Positions 44,321 through 53,030 of a DNA stretch of 64,000 nucleotides are shown piece by piece. The stretch is from Brevibacillus sedimenti. Lineage in GTDB: Bacteria > Bacillota > Bacilli > Brevibacillales > Brevibacillaceae. How positions within the stretch are numbered: the stretch's first letter is position 1; each line of letters begins with the position of its first letter. The translations under genes were made by a program, and so were the position numbers. The DNA lies in assembly GCF_020923495.1 (NCBI RefSeq), contig NZ_CP064048.1, positions 2,187,501-2,251,500 on the forward strand, in the 5' to 3' direction. The notes under the pieces were generated by a model. It saw only the letters and a list, made by a program, of their open reading frames with translations. It was not told where the DNA came from and searched no databases.

Positions 44321-45583
44321 TCACCACCTTTTCTCTTTCGCTTGGTCGGCGTACAGTGCGCACAGGAAGCCGCCAAACAACCAGAAGTAGAGGGACATGA
44401 ACGGCACCTCAAAAATGTTTTCCACCAGGTTGTGCATGGCGACGGCAAACAGGCCGCCAAACAGACCCAGCATCAAAAAGAACGGCGGCTTTCCTGCCTG
44501 TGCCCGGATGAGCCGGACCGCGTAGGCAAACGTCATGGCAATCAGCGCAATCAGCATGATGACGCCGATGAGGCCCAGCTCCGCGATGCTTTTAAACAGG
44601 TAGCTGTCGGTGTAGATTGTGCCGAAGTGGCGGGAACCGACGGCGCCGCCGTGATGGCCGAGCCCCACCCCGAACAGCGGTTCCAGCCGCATCTTGTCGT
44701 ACGCCTCCCCCCAGCGGTCGAGACGTCCGGCCTGCATGCTGGATTGGAGGTACTCGGGGGTAAACAGGGTGAAGATGCGGTTGGAAATCTTCCCGATCAG
44801 GGGCGTCGACTCCGGCACGAAGTACAGGCCGATCAGGCCGACGATGCCGGCGATCACGAGAAAGCCGGCCAGCCGCTTGTTCCACAGATAGCAGCAGACG
44901 AACAGCGCCACAGCCAGCGCGATCCAGGCTCCGCGCGAACTGGTCAGCAGCAAGGTGAGCAGCGTCGTCAGCGCGACGATCCACCAGATGATGCGCTCTT
45001 TCCGATTGGCTGTTGTGACGGCCAACCCGACTGCGACAGGAGCGATCAGGGCCATGTAGCTGCCCAGCACGTTGGGGCTGGTGACAATCGAAAACGCCCG
45101 CGTCGTGACGGCTTCCCCTTCCTGCACCCACGACTGCGGCGTCTGTACGCCCAGCACTACCTGCATGATGCCGACGACCGCGGCGAGAAACCCGAATGCG
45201 GTGAGCACTTTCAGGAACACGACCAGCTGCTTTGTGTCGCGCAGCAGGTAAAAGCCGATGAAAAAGGCAATCATGTACTGGTAGACGGCGCGGAAGCCCT
45301 CCACGCTGGCGTCCCAGTTGGCCATGTCGGCCACCGTCAGCGCCAGTCCGTAGACGATGAACGCCGCAAACGTATGCTTGATGGCGGGCATGTCCCGCGA
45401 ACCTTTCCAGTAGGCGAGAAAAGTAAACAGCAGGAGGACGAGCAGCAGGCCGTCATCCCACAGCGACGAGACGACTGGAATCGGCAAAATCTTTCGCAAG
45501 ACGTAATCGATAACGGGGTAGGCCAGCAGGAGATAGACCCAGGTGTCTGACTGCCTCCCCCACTTCCATACGTTCTCTTTCAT
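44321..45583 (-). CDS. O-antigen ligase / polymerase family membrane protein (Wzy_C)
   Basis: 420 residues with about ten to twelve membrane helices and a long external loop containing PNVLGSYMALIAPVAVGLAV, LLLTSSRGAWIALAVALFV and LFGVGLGHHGGAVGSRHFG, the R and H motifs typical of O-antigen ligases and Wzy polymerases. In Gram-positives these enzymes polymerise or attach surface glycans. First gene of a three-gene minus-strand operon with its own promoter at 45622-45651. Confidence 0.88.
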   Translation of the reverse strand: MKENVWKWGRQSDTWVYLLLAYPVIDYVLRKILPIPVVSSLWDDGLLLVLLLFTFLAYWKGSRDMPAIKHTFAAFIVYGLALTVADMANWDASVEGFRAVYQYMIAFFIGFYLLRDTKQLVVFLKVLTAFGFLAAVVGIMQVVLGVQTPQSWVQEGEAVTTRAFSIVTSPNVLGSYMALIAPVAVGLAVTTANRKERIIWWIVALTTLLTLLLTSSRGAWIALAVALFVCCYLWNKRLAGFLVIAGIVGLIGLYFVPESTPLIGKISNRIFTLFTPEYLQSSMQAGRLDRWGEAYDKMRLEPLFGVGLGHHGGAVGSRHFGTIYTDSYLFKSIAELGLIGVIMLIALIAMTFAYAVRLIRAQAGKPPFFLMLGLFGGLFAVAMHNLVENIFEVPFMSLYFWLFGGFLCALYADQAKEKRW

Positions 45584-45621
45584 TTCGTTTTTGATCCTCC
45601 TACACAGGGATTAACCCCACT

Positions 45622-45651
45622 ATTATAATGAATGGGCGAATGCTGTCGCAA
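45622..45651 (-). promoter_or_regulatory. Promoter of the ligase / FG-GAP / lipoprotein operon
   Basis: Minus strand: TTGCGA (45651-45646), an 18-base spacer, TATAAT (45627-45622). It has the same TTGCGA -35 as the glycosyltransferase promoter at 39739. Confidence 0.75.
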
Positions 45652-45668
45652 GGCGAAGGGGATAGAGG

Positions 45669-45698
45669 TTGGTAGGATTACGAGAAATGCGCTATGAT
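45669..45698 (+). promoter_or_regulatory. Promoter of murJ
   Basis: TTGGTA (45669-45674), an 18-base spacer, TATGAT (45693-45698), divergent from the promoter above. Confidence 0.55.
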
Positions 45699-45755
45699 AA
45701 CAGGTGTGCTTTTTAAGAGGATGGGCGCGTATTGCAAAGATGGGAGATTCGAACG

Positions 45756-47279
45756 ATGAGCATATTCAAGACTGCCTCGATGATCGTCGCACTCACGTTG
45801 ATCGGAAGGCTTCTCGGTTTTTTTCGCAACGTCTACGTAAGCAACCTCTACGGCACCAGTGCAGCGTCCGACGCCTTTTACACAGCGGTGACGATTCCGC
45901 AGACGCTGTTTCTGGTCGTGCCGGGAGCGATCAATGCCGTGCTGATTCCCACCATGCGCGGGCTGATGGAAAAAGAGGAGCGGACCGGGGTGCTGTACAA
46001 CAAGGTGCTGACCGTCGTGTTCGCGGCGTTTCTGGCGATGGCGGTGCTGGGCGTCGTCTTTGCCCGGGAGATCGCCTGGTTGATGGGAGCACAGGAAAAC
46101 ACGCTGGAGATGACGGCCGACATGCTGCGGTGGATGTGGCCGTCCGCTGTTTTCATCGGGCTTGCCGGTCTGTGGTCCAGTGTTTGCAACGCCCACCAGC
46201 ACTTCTTCACTCCGACGCTGGGAACGGTGGCCAACGGCGCGTTGGTGATTGTCAGCATGTATCTCCTGGTGCCGCTCTACGGACCTGACGGACTGGCCAT
46301 GGCGACCACTCTCGGCTACTTGGCGGCGATGCTGACGATGCTGCCAACGCTGCGCCGATTTGGCTACCGCCACCGCTTGTCGTTTGCATGGAAAGAGGAT
46401 GAAGCACTGCGCAGCATGGGCGAGCGGGTGGTGCCCATCCTGATCGGAGCAGTCGTGTCCCAGGCGACCACGTTTTTGGAGCGGGGGTTTGCCAACGGCT
46501 TGGGAGCAGGCAACGTATCCGCGCTGGCCAACGCCAACCAGATCGTGCAGATGCCGATGGCGATCTTCGTTGGGGCGTTTACTCTGCCGCTGTTTCCGCT
46601 GCTGGCCAGCCACGTGAAGCGGGGAGAGATGGACCAGATGAAGCAGATTCTGCAAAAAGGGCTGGCGTATCTGCTGATTCTGCTCCTGCCGGTGACGGCG
46701 GGACTGATCCTCTACGCCGAACCGATCGTGCGGCTGGCGTTCCAGCGCGGCGAGTTCGGCGAGCTGTCCGTCGCGCTGACCGCCTGGGCGCTGCCATTTT
46801 ACGGCTTGGGGCTGTACGGGATGGCCGCCCGCGACCTGATCACCCGGGCGTTTTACGCACTGGACAACACGCGGACGCCGGTCGTGGTCGGCGTAATCGG
46901 GATCGCCGTCTACGCTGTTGCCAACTGGTTGCTGATCCCCTGGATGGGACACGGGGGGATCGCCCTGGGGATGGCCGTCTCCGTACTCTTCCAGTCGGTG
47001 CTGCTGTTCGCCCTGCTCTGGCGCAAAGTGGGTGCGCCCATCAGCCGGAGCTTTGTGTGGACAGCGCTGCGGACGCTGGCCGCCTGCGCTGTCATGAGCG
47101 GCGGGATTTTGCTGGCTGATGCCTGGCTGTCCGCTCTGCCGTTGTGGTGTTACCTGCTGCTTGGGGTAACGGGCGGGGCGCTGCTGTACTTTGCGGCACT
47201 GTTCGCGCTGCGTGAACCGCTGGTCGCCGAATTGGTGCAAAAGCTGCGCAGACGGTCTACTCCCGCAGCAAACCGGTAA
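45756..47279 (+). CDS. murJ: MurJ/MviN-type lipid II flippase
   Basis: 507 residues of the MOP superfamily with about fourteen membrane helices. The MviN N-terminus TLIGRLLGFFRNVYVSNLYG and the family stretch GTSAASDAFYTAVTIPQTL are clear, as is GLYGMAARDLITRAFYALDN. It flips lipid-linked cell-wall precursor or a related glycan lipid. ATG 45756 follows GGGAG; a longer TTG start at 45732 is possible. Its 3' end overlaps the convergent next gene by 23 bases. Confidence 0.88.
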   Translation: MSIFKTASMIVALTLIGRLLGFFRNVYVSNLYGTSAASDAFYTAVTIPQTLFLVVPGAINAVLIPTMRGLMEKEERTGVLYNKVLTVVFAAFLAMAVLGVVFAREIAWLMGAQENTLEMTADMLRWMWPSAVFIGLAGLWSSVCNAHQHFFTPTLGTVANGALVIVSMYLLVPLYGPDGLAMATTLGYLAAMLTMLPTLRRFGYRHRLSFAWKEDEALRSMGERVVPILIGAVVSQATTFLERGFANGLGAGNVSALANANQIVQMPMAIFVGAFTLPLFPLLASHVKRGEMDQMKQILQKGLAYLLILLLPVTAGLILYAEPIVRLAFQRGEFGELSVALTAWALPFYGLGLYGMAARDLITRAFYALDNTRTPVVVGVIGIAVYAVANWLLIPWMGHGGIALGMAVSVLFQSVLLFALLWRKVGAPISRSFVWTALRTLAACAVMSGGILLADAWLSALPLWCYLLLGVTGGALLYFAALFALREPLVAELVQKLRRRSTPAANR

Positions 47280-48630
47280 GCGGACATTCGCGAATGGCGT
47301 AGCGGGTCTTGCCGGAAGCACTCGGTGGAATCCGGTCGACGTGGCATACCTCGATGCTGACTTCCCCCAGTTTGTCTCGAACGGCCTCCAACAGCCGGGC
47401 TTCGTCAGCCGGATCGTACCGATCCGGCTCTTTTACCAGTTTGAGCGTCACCTGGTCCGGCCTGTGCTGGATGATTTGAAAGGTGCGGAAGCTGTCCAGA
47501 TTGCGCATGATGTGGTTGAAGTAGTGGCCGTGCACATACGTACCGTGAGCGGTGACAAACATGTCGTCTTCCCGGCCGTCAATGGCGGCCAGCAGCGGAT
47601 AACTGATGCCGCAGGTGCAGGTGTCCGACGAGAGGGCGATGACGTCGCCCAACTGGTAGCGCAGCCGGGGCATGACTGTGTTGTGCAGGTCAGTGACCAG
47701 AAGCGTCCCTCTTTCCCCCGGGGGAAGGGGGCGGCCGCTGGCGGGATCGACCACTTCCAGCACGCAGTTTTCGCTGAAGGCGTGCATGCGTCCAACCGGA
47801 CACTGGTAGGCGATGATGCCTCCGTCGCGGGCGCCGTATTCGTTGACGACAGGCGCCTGGAACGCTTTGGCGATTGCTTGCCGCTGGTAGTCATGAAGCG
47901 TCTCTGCCGTGGACACCACCGCTTTCAGCTTCACACCTGGACTGGCGCCGCGCGCCAGCATCATCTCAGCCAACAGGTGGAGGGCAGAAGCATACCCGTA
48001 CAGGTAGACTGGGCGAAACCGGCGGATTAGCTGCAGGTGTTCGTCCAGCCGCCGCTCGTCCAGGTCGTAGGCGGGTATCATCAGCCGATTTTTCAACCAT
48101 CGCTCTTTCAGGCGATAGCGGCGGGCCTGCTGCTGGTTGAGTTCAAGCGGCGAGCCCCAGACCATGACGGACGGGTCGCCGATGCGAATACCGTGCCAGG
48201 AGAGCCCCAGCCAGCGGGCTGCTTCGTAGCGTTCCACAGCCGGCCGGCTCAGGTAAAAACGGGTCGGCTCTCCCGTGGAGCCGCCAGTCCGGTTGGCAAT
48301 GAGCCGGGAGGGGTCTGCATCGTTGCTGAGGTACTGGTCAAACGACGCGCGGAAACGGGCCTTGCTGAGCACGGGAAGGCGCTCCAGGAAGCGAATCGGG
48401 TCGTCATCAGCCGCTTCCCAGTCGGATGCGTATTCGCTGTAGGCGGGGACACGGCGGACGGCGTGGTCCAATAAGCGCCTCAGCTTGTCCGCCTGGCGTT
48501 TCCGCAGCGCCTGCGGCGACAACTGCTGCGCCTCTCGCAGTTCGTGCAAATACTGACGCGTGCGGTTCTGTTTCAGCCGTTCCATCAACGGCCAGTGCAC
48601 GCGGCGGATGAGTGTGCCTGTCAGTTGCAT
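47257..48630 (-). CDS. Phenylacetate-CoA-ligase-like (CapK/PaaK family) adenylate-forming protein
   Basis: 457 residues with the family N-terminus (KRQADKLRRLLDHAVRRVPA), P-loop-like NRTGGSTGEPTRFY, NEYGARDGGIIAYQCP, the RLRYQLGDVIAL motif and a C-terminal PPSASGKTRYAI lid. Relatives (CapK, F390 synthetase-like) sit in capsule clusters and are thought to activate acyl or other carboxyl groups for glycan decoration; the substrate here is unknown. ATG 48630 is supported by AAAGGAG; the frame extends to 48894 without homologous content. Confidence 0.87.
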   Translation of the reverse strand: MQLTGTLIRRVHWPLMERLKQNRTRQYLHELREAQQLSPQALRKRQADKLRRLLDHAVRRVPAYSEYASDWEAADDDPIRFLERLPVLSKARFRASFDQYLSNDADPSRLIANRTGGSTGEPTRFYLSRPAVERYEAARWLGLSWHGIRIGDPSVMVWGSPLELNQQQARRYRLKERWLKNRLMIPAYDLDERRLDEHLQLIRRFRPVYLYGYASALHLLAEMMLARGASPGVKLKAVVSTAETLHDYQRQAIAKAFQAPVVNEYGARDGGIIAYQCPVGRMHAFSENCVLEVVDPASGRPLPPGERGTLLVTDLHNTVMPRLRYQLGDVIALSSDTCTCGISYPLLAAIDGREDDMFVTAHGTYVHGHYFNHIMRNLDSFRTFQIIQHRPDQVTLKLVKEPDRYDPADEARLLEAVRDKLGEVSIEVCHVDRIPPSASGKTRYAIRECPLTGLLRE

Positions 48631-48905
48631 TGGGGGGTTGCTCCTTTCCGGCTGCCGATACAATGTTTGGAATCTTTTCCCATTAGTATGACTGCCGGAT
48701 CGGGCCCCTATACCTGTTTGCCGGATGGGAGATTTCCTAGTAGGATAGAGAGAGAATTTACAGCAGGTGTGTGCACGAGGGACGGCAGCGGTTTGCCCGG
48801 ACGGTTTATGTTTGTCTGTGCGTGAAGCAAACTGCCGCCGACTTGCAAAGCAACCCGGCTGTGCGGTACACGATCTGATTTGACATTGTTGCAAAGGAGT
48901 TTCCC

Positions 48906-50537
48906 ATGACCAAAAAAAGTCAATTCCTCGCCGGGGCGTTGATTCTCGCTGTGGCCGGGATTTTGTCCAAGGTAATCGGGATGTTTTACCGCATCCCCCT
49001 GCAGGAAATCGTGGGTGACAACGGATTGGGTCTCTACCAGGAGGTATATCCGCTCTACCTCACATTCCTGATTCTAGCCACAGCGGGCGTCCCGGTGGCT
49101 CTCTCCCGGGTGATCGCCGAAGCGCTGGCGGAAGGAAAGCAGGATGCGGTCAGCCAGATTCTCGCCCGCAGCATGGTGATGATGGGCGGGATCGGGATCG
49201 TCTTGTTTGCCCTGCTCTACCTGGGTTCTCCCCTGATCGCCCGGTTGATGGGCAACCCTCATCTGATCGAACCGATTCGGGCCATTTCGCTGTCGCTGTT
49301 GTTCGTTCCCTTGATCGCGGTGATCCGGGGCTTCTTTTACGGACATCAGAAAATGCTCTACGTCGGCCTCTCCCAGATCGTGGAGCAGACGCTGAGGGTG
49401 GCCTTTATCCTGATCGCCTCGCTCTATCTCGTCTCGCTGGGCGAAGATACGGATCAGGTGATCACGGGCGTCAACTTTGGGACGATGATCAGCACGATGT
49501 TGAGCCTTGGCTTCCTTGCGTTCCTGTTGTGGCGGCACAACCGCAAGCAGCCGTTCGCGTCTGCGGACGGGTGGAAGCGGCTTGACTGGTGGTTCGACCG
49601 CACCTTTTTCCTGTCGATGTGGCGCATCGCCTGGCCGATCTGTATCAGCGCGCTGGTCATTCCGATCTTCAGCCTGGTCGACTCGTTTTTGGCGATCAAC
49701 ATCTTTCGCTACGTCTGGCATGTGGACGGACTGACCGCCGACACCTGGTTCGGCATCTACAGCCGTGGAGGACCGCTGCTGCAGCTGGCCAGCCTGTTCG
49801 GCTCGTCCATTGCGCTGTCGATCGTTCCTGCCATCGCCGAAGCACGGCAGCAGCGTGACGAAGAACGGGTGAGCACGCTGACCAAGCTCTCCCTGCGCTT
49901 TGCCTGGCTGATCGGCCTGCCGGCGGGTCTGGGCTTGACCGCCGTGGCTGAAGGGGCCAACCAGGCACTGTACGGCGACGTGGAGGGGACACGGGCGATG
50001 GCGATTTTGGGCGTCAGCGCCATTCCGCTTTCCCTGCTGCTGGCCACCAACGGCATCCTGCAGGGGCTGGGCCGGGAAAAAGTGCCGGCACTGCACCTCT
50101 TGTGGGGCGTGCTGGCCAAGATCGGGACGACGATCCTGTTTACTTCCCTGCTGGGGATGGACGGGCTGTCCGTATCCTGGCTGTGCGCCACCGCCCTGGT
50201 CTGTGCCCTGAACATGCGGGCGATCAACCGTCTGGTGAAGGTGGACATTCAGTGGCGCTTTGACACGCTGTATCCGCTGCTCGTCGCCAACCTGATGCTG
50301 GTATTGGCCTGGGGGGCAACGGAGACGGTCGGTTTCCTGCTGCATGGAAAAGCCCGCCTGGTGGGGGCGGTGGAAACGGTGGTCGGGGTTGGAACGGGGA
50401 TGCTCGTCTACCTGGGCATGCTGCTGGTCATACCGCTGATCGAAGAAAAAGAGCTGGAGTGGCTGCCCGGAGGCAACCGGCTGCGCGGCCTGGTGAACCT
50501 GCTGCGCCGGAAAGAGTCGCCGACCGATATCCGCTGA
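48906..50537 (+). CDS. SpoVB/PST-type polysaccharide flippase
   Basis: 543 residues, MOP/MATE-like with about fourteen membrane helices. GALILAVAGILSKVIGMFYR, GDNGLGLYQEVYPLYLTFLI and GVPVALSRVIAEALAEGK are the SpoVB/YabM/YkvU signature region. It exports a lipid-linked saccharide across the membrane; in sporulating bacteria members act in spore cortex or in surface polysaccharide synthesis. AAAGGAG lies 6 bases before the ATG. Monocistronic, with a strong terminator. Confidence 0.9.
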   Translation: MTKKSQFLAGALILAVAGILSKVIGMFYRIPLQEIVGDNGLGLYQEVYPLYLTFLILATAGVPVALSRVIAEALAEGKQDAVSQILARSMVMMGGIGIVLFALLYLGSPLIARLMGNPHLIEPIRAISLSLLFVPLIAVIRGFFYGHQKMLYVGLSQIVEQTLRVAFILIASLYLVSLGEDTDQVITGVNFGTMISTMLSLGFLAFLLWRHNRKQPFASADGWKRLDWWFDRTFFLSMWRIAWPICISALVIPIFSLVDSFLAINIFRYVWHVDGLTADTWFGIYSRGGPLLQLASLFGSSIALSIVPAIAEARQQRDEERVSTLTKLSLRFAWLIGLPAGLGLTAVAEGANQALYGDVEGTRAMAILGVSAIPLSLLLATNGILQGLGREKVPALHLLWGVLAKIGTTILFTSLLGMDGLSVSWLCATALVCALNMRAINRLVKVDIQWRFDTLYPLLVANLMLVLAWGATETVGFLLHGKARLVGAVETVVGVGTGMLVYLGMLLVIPLIEEKELEWLPGGNRLRGLVNLLRRKESPTDIR

Positions 50538-50560
50538 CCTCGGCCTGGCGGCATGAAAAC

Positions 50561-50609
50561 AAGGGCTGTACCGTAAACGGAACACCTCCGATTACGGCAC
50601 AGCCCTTTT
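50561..50609 (+). terminator. Terminator of the flippase gene
   Basis: AAGGGCTGTACCGTAA (50561-50576) pairs with TTACGGCACAGCCCTT (50592-50607), T-run following. Confidence 0.9.
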
Positions 50610-50647
50610 CTCTGTCTGTCAAGGACCGGTGCGGCCCAGCCCCCGGC

Positions 50648-50679
50648 AAAAAGCCGCCCCGTTTGTTTGGGACGGCTTC
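50648..50679 (-). terminator. Terminator of csaB and methyltransferase genes
   Basis: Minus strand: AAGCCGTCCC / GGGGCGGCTT stem (one mismatch) then TTTTT. Confidence 0.8.
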
Positions 50680-50694
50680 ACGCATATCGGTCTG

Positions 50695-51546
50695 CTATGC
50701 CTGCTTTTGATAAATACAGACTACCATTTTGACAAAAAACTCACGCAAAAACGGCAGTTTGGCCAGGCCGGAGACGACCGGGCGCAGCGGTACTTCCTGC
50801 TGGTAAACCACTGGATGGTGGACCCCCTGCTGGATGCGGCGGAACCGTTTGATCGTCATCCGGTTGATGTAGGAAATGGTCTCCTTGCCATCCGGCCCCT
50901 GACCGAAGCGGAAGGAGATCCGCTCCTCGCCGTCAGGCAGGTGGCGAACCAACTGCTTGTAGGCGTCGATCAGCGTCTGCTCGGAGAAAAACGCGTGCAC
51001 CCAGGGAATCCCGATGGCGTCGGAGAGATGGGCCCCGTACGGGTGGTAGTACGGTGGAAAGTTGATATACAGATGACCGCCCGGCTTCAAAACGCGGAAA
51101 CATTCGTCCAGCGTCTGTTCCGGACGGTCGACGTGTTCCATCGCGTCGTTCATGATAATCGTGTCGAACGTGTTGTCATCAAACGGCAGATCGGCAGAGT
51201 CGGCGGTCATGAACGAGACCCGGTCCGCCAGCCCTTTTTCGCGGGCAAAGGCGTTTCCTTCCTCGGCGTAATGGGGCACAATGTCGATGCCGATCATCTG
51301 CTTGGGACCAAATGTGGCGTAATAGCAGGTTTTGCCTCCGCCGCCGCAGCCGATGTCCAGGACTGTCTTGTCGACGAACATCTGCTCCTGCGAATGATAG
51401 GGGAGGAAAAACTGGATCGTCTGGTCCCCTTTTTGGAACTGCCATTCGGTGTAGCTCATCGTCCCGTCGTTCGCCAGATTGAACGGGTGAACGGGGAGCG
51501 GAAACAGCTTGTTCAAACGTATCAGCAACTGGGAAGAAACGGACAT
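50695..51546 (-). CDS. Class I SAM-dependent methyltransferase
   Basis: 283 residues with the SAM-binding motif I VLDIGCGGGGKTCYYATFG, an acidic motif II (MIGIDIVPHY) and NDAMEHVDRPEQTLDECFRV (Methyltransf_11-type). The acceptor is unknown; its place beside csaB suggests a sugar or lipid carrier of the surface polymer. ATG 51546 lies 9 bases after AAAGGAGG; the GTG at 51552 is too close. Confidence 0.85.
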   Translation of the reverse strand: MSVSSQLLIRLNKLFPLPVHPFNLANDGTMSYTEWQFQKGDQTIQFFLPYHSQEQMFVDKTVLDIGCGGGGKTCYYATFGPKQMIGIDIVPHYAEEGNAFAREKGLADRVSFMTADSADLPFDDNTFDTIIMNDAMEHVDRPEQTLDECFRVLKPGGHLYINFPPYYHPYGAHLSDAIGIPWVHAFFSEQTLIDAYKQLVRHLPDGEERISFRFGQGPDGKETISYINRMTIKRFRRIQQGVHHPVVYQQEVPLRPVVSGLAKLPFLREFFVKMVVCIYQKQA

Positions 51547-51618
51547 CTGCACGTCCTCCTTTCGTCCGCGTTGTGGGGAGACCTGCCCCTGTCGGCGTTT
51601 TAAGCCACGTGGTCAGAC

Positions 51619-52722
51619 TTACGCTTTGCGGCGCAGTGCCTGAAGCACCAGTTCACTGCTTTTGGCCGCTTCCTGGGCGAGCAGTTGCGAGCGTTCGGCA
51701 ATCACGCGTTTTTCCCGCTCCAGGTCGGCCAGCCGCTCGTCCAAAAGGGCGAGGAGCGCCGATTCGTCCAAACGGGTGATATGGCCGGCGCTGGGCATGC
51801 CGGCCCGCTCGACAAACCGGTCAATTTTGGGATCATAGGAGATGCCGGTAAACGGCGTTTGGAGCATGCAGGCAAGAATCAGGGAGTGCAGCCGCATGCC
51901 GAGCACGTACTCGCACTGTTTCAGCACGGACATGATGTCGTGAAAGGTGACCGGCTCGTCCAACAGCTTTGCCCCCGGCTGGCGCATCATCGCGATGATG
52001 TCGCGGGAGGGAGCCAGATCGCTGGGATAGTGCATCGGCACAAACAGCACGTTCCATCCACGCTCTGCAAACAGGTCGGCTGCCCGGGCGATCGACTGCT
52101 TGAAGCGCTGCTCCTGCTTCCAGTCGCGGACCGAGATGGCAACCAGCGGCTTGGACAGGTCGACAAACTTGTCCGCCAACAGCTGGCGCCCCCGCTCGTC
52201 AGACACGTCGTCCGGCGAAATGGTCAGTGCCGGATCGGCGGTCACGTAGACCGGCGCCTTGCTCACTCCGCACGCCTTGAAATCTTCGCCTGATTCAAAG
52301 TCACGTACGGTGATCACATCTACCCGGTTCACCACCTGCTTGATCAACAGGCGGCTGATAAGCTTCTGGACCGGACCAAACCCCTGAGCGTAAAACACGA
52401 CCGGTTTACCCAGCAGCTTGGCGATCGAGACGATCCCCAGGTAGTAAAGCACGCTGCGCGGACTGGTCACGTCCTGCATCAGCGTTCCGCCGCCCATCAC
52501 CAGCATGTCGCTTCGCATCAACTCGCGCACGATGGTCGGCAGGCTCCAGCGGTTGTACGCCGGAATGCCAAACAGGGCCGTCGTTCGCTCCGGTTGGTTG
52601 GACAACACGGCCAGGGAAATATTCGGTTGTTCCCGACGCAGCGCGCTGATGATGCCATACAGGACCACATCGTCTCCGGCATTGTTAAAGCCGTAGTACC
52701 CGGAGATGAGAATACGCGACAT
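51619..52722 (-). CDS. csaB: Polysaccharide pyruvyl transferase CsaB
   Basis: 367 residues. It adds ketal-linked pyruvate to the secondary cell-wall polymer, which S-layer (SLH-domain) proteins bind. It starts ILISGYYGFNNAGDDVVLYG, the family signature, with VMGGGTLMQDVTSPRSVLYY, FYAQGFGPVQ and GMRLHSLILACMLQTPF further on. A minus-strand TATACT about 40 bases before it may be its own promoter. It implies an SLH-anchored S-layer in the host. Confidence 0.92.
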   Translation of the reverse strand: MSRILISGYYGFNNAGDDVVLYGIISALRREQPNISLAVLSNQPERTTALFGIPAYNRWSLPTIVRELMRSDMLVMGGGTLMQDVTSPRSVLYYLGIVSIAKLLGKPVVFYAQGFGPVQKLISRLLIKQVVNRVDVITVRDFESGEDFKACGVSKAPVYVTADPALTISPDDVSDERGRQLLADKFVDLSKPLVAISVRDWKQEQRFKQSIARAADLFAERGWNVLFVPMHYPSDLAPSRDIIAMMRQPGAKLLDEPVTFHDIMSVLKQCEYVLGMRLHSLILACMLQTPFTGISYDPKIDRFVERAGMPSAGHITRLDESALLALLDERLADLEREKRVIAERSQLLAQEAAKSSELVLQALRRKA

Positions 52723-52807
52723 GGAGTGAACCTTCTTTCTATATCAAACGTACAGGAAAAACACATTCTCAAGTATAATCGAGTAAATACGGGGAAGTAA
52801 AGCAACC

Positions 52808-52924
52808 CTAGAACAAATAGAGGAAGCCCAGGGCGAACAGACCGGCCCCCATAATGAGCAGGGCGATCATCAGGATCAGCATCCCCTTGTTCTTGCGGCG
52901 CCGGTAAAAAAATTCGTCAAACAT
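52808..52924 (-). CDS. 38-residue membrane peptide upstream of csaB
   Basis: ATG 52924, 6 bases after a GGAGG (52931-52935), runs to TAG at 52808. The product starts MFDEFFYRRRKNKGMLILM and ends GFLYLF: acidic-aromatic, then a basic RRRKNKG patch, then one long hydrophobic span (cytoplasm-in orientation predicted). Not recognised as a known family. It precedes csaB by 85 bases on the same strand, behind an extended -10 (minus TGGTATGAT at 52968-52960), so it may be the first gene of the csaB operon. Confidence 0.65.
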   Translation of the reverse strand: MFDEFFYRRRKNKGMLILMIALLIMGAGLFALGFLYLF

Positions 52925-52955
52925 GGCAAGCCTCCAAACAAGTTTTCATCCATTC

Positions 52956-52968
52956 TATAATCATACCA
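52956..52968. promoter_or_regulatory. Overlapping divergent -10 elements
   Basis: Plus strand TATAAT at 52956-52961 (toward the PrmA-like gene) overlaps the minus-strand extended -10 TGGTATGAT (52968-52960, toward the 38-residue peptide). Only one direction can be occupied at a time. Confidence 0.45.
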
Positions 52969-53030
52969 TGCAAGCGCATATCCTCGCCATCCATTCAGAG
53001 GATCAGATGGGAGAAAGGGGCAGGCAGACG

